Source: JAULUH01 sp032111745 (GTDB lineage Bacteria > Chloroflexota > Anaerolineae > JAAEKA01). From it: a DNA stretch of 16,035 nt. Shown here piece by piece: positions 15,154 through 16,035 of this stretch; the first letter of the stretch is position 1, and each line of letters starts with the position of its first letter. The position numbers and the translations under genes are program-made. The notes beneath the pieces are model-generated. The model was not told where the DNA came from and ran no database searches. It saw nothing but the letters and a program-made list of their open reading frames with translations. The stretch is taken from positions 1-16,035 of the forward strand of contig JAULUH010000119.1 in the NCBI GenBank assembly GCA_032111745.1. Direction: 5' to 3'.

Positions 15154-16035
15154 CTGGTTGGCCTGCCATGGCGGAATCCAGCAGCAAACTGGCAGGCGCG
15201 GCCCGTGGAGTCGCTGTAGCCCTGCTGGGACTCCTGTTTGCCCTGCTGGTCCTGGGCGCACGCCAGAACTCGATCACCGCGGATGAGCCAGCCTACATCG
15301 CCGGAGGCTATGCGGTGCTGGCCCAGGGCCGGGAGGCGCTGCCCATGCTGGCGCAGCGCGGGTATCCCCCCCTGTTGGCGGTGTTGGAGGCTCTGCCCAT
15401 CTACCTGGCTAACCCGGATATCCCGGTGGAGCAGGTGCCCGGCTGGCCAGCCGACTACGATATCTTCACCCAGGCCTTCAAGCCATACCTGGCGCCGTGG
15501 GAACGCACAGAGGCGGCCGCGCGCATGATTACCATTTGCCTCATCGTGCTGCTGGGGGCGGTGGTCTGGCGCTGGGGTGCAGACCTGTGGGGGCCTTTGG
15601 CCGGGGTGATCGCGCTGGCGGTCATGGCATTTGATCCGACGATGGTGGCCCACGGGCGGCTGGCTCACACCGACGCCGGCAGCACGGCGCTGGGCACGGC
15701 CGCCCTGTTTGTAAGTTGGCGATGGTGCCGGAACCCGTCCTGGCGCAGCGCAGTGCTGGCTGGCCTCTTGCTAGCTTTCACGCTGCTGGCCAAGGTGTCC
15801 GGGGTATTGTGGCTGGTAGCTGCGGGCCTGATCGTACTGGCGACCCTGGTCGAGCGCCGCGATGAGGGGCGCACCCTGGGGCTGGTCGGCCAGGGACTGG
15901 CCATGATGGCCGTGGCCGGCCTGCTGTGGTGGGCTGCCTATGGGCTGGCTTGGGGCCGCAGCAGCGCCTTCCCGGTCAGTGTCCCGGCGCCCGTCTACTG
16001 GGATGGTCTGCAGTACCTGCGTGACTACGCCACCG
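15150..16035 (+). CDS. GT39-family membrane glycosyltransferase, N-terminal part (runs off the window)
   Basis: 295 codons are open to the window edge. The start overlaps the previous stop as ATGA (15150-15153), which supports this ATG over the one at codon 7. The first span (about 19-37) is followed by SITADEPAYIAGGYAVL with the acid pair D45-E46. Then come ERTEAAARMITICLIVLLGA (about 118-137) and PTMVAHGRLAHTDAGSTALG (about 163-182, with R170 and D175), in the order seen in protein O-mannosyltransferase/ArnT-type GT39 proteins. Several more spans follow. Expected role: transfer of a sugar from a polyprenyl-phosphate donor on the outer face. Full-length relatives are usually 500 residues or more, so about half is missing here. 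Confidence 0.87.
   Translation, partial: MTGWPAMAESSSKLAGAARGVAVALLGLLFALLVLGARQNSITADEPAYIAGGYAVLAQGREALPMLAQRGYPPLLAVLEALPIYLANPDIPVEQVPGWPADYDIFTQAFKPYLAPWERTEAAARMITICLIVLLGAVVWRWGADLWGPLAGVIALAVMAFDPTMVAHGRLAHTDAGSTALGTAALFVSWRWCRNPSWRSAVLAGLLLAFTLLAKVSGVLWLVAAGLIVLATLVERRDEGRTLGLVGQGLAMMAVAGLLWWAAYGLAWGRSSAFPVSVPAPVYWDGLQYLRDYAT

Noticed and set aside
14910..15668. A 252-codon minus-strand frame across the remnant and the GT39 start
   Set aside because: Antisense to genes coupled by ATGA overlaps; composition of an antisense shadow.

Overview
The window is GC-rich (about two thirds G+C by eye, with one exception) and coding-dense. Every complete or partial gene in it encodes a polytopic membrane protein of the GT-C glycosyltransferase-like superfamily. 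No rRNA, tRNA, CRISPR, transposase or soluble enzyme gene is visible. The type of proteins (large GT39, PTPS_related/PF10131, AftB/ZomB-like and DUF2079 proteins carrying C-terminal beta-sandwich modules) is most like what is known from Chloroflexota such as Anaerolineae or Caldilineae. That assignment is inference from family style, not a database result.

Layout. Leftward genes come first. A: 1-2152, a PTPS_related membrane protein, cut by the window edge. B: 2149-4680, a GT39-like membrane glycosyltransferase that overlaps A by an ATGA. Then comes a 235-bp gap holding a well-formed sigma70-type promoter for B-A and an interspersed purine-rich repeat. C: 4916-7240 and D: 7272-about 9647 are paralogous PTPS_related proteins in tandem. 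A divergent control region lies at about 9648-9860, with two perfect TATAAT boxes in mirrored sequence context and a 7-bp inverted repeat between them. Rightward genes follow. E: 9861-11945, an AftB/ZomB-like GT-C protein with clearly lower GC. F: 12141-14603, a DUF2079 protein. G: 14578-15153, a short protein that looks like the two ends of a large GT-C protein joined by an in-frame internal deletion. H: 15150-16035, the first 295 codons of a GT39 protein. F-G-H overlap and are probably one transcript.

How they work together. GT-C proteins normally take sugars from polyprenyl-phosphate donors and attach them to lipids, glycans or proteins on the outer face of the membrane. A run of eight such genes with no cytoplasmic partners suggests a reservoir of outer-face sugar transferases for a cell-surface glycan or glycoprotein. 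Donor-making and export genes would have to be elsewhere. The most interesting structural fact is a roughly 147-residue C-terminal module found almost unchanged on C and D (PTPS_related) and also on E (AftB/ZomB-like), that is, on two different membrane cores. The remnant G and the near-identical ends of C and D show that the locus is being reshuffled by duplication, domain swapping and deletion.
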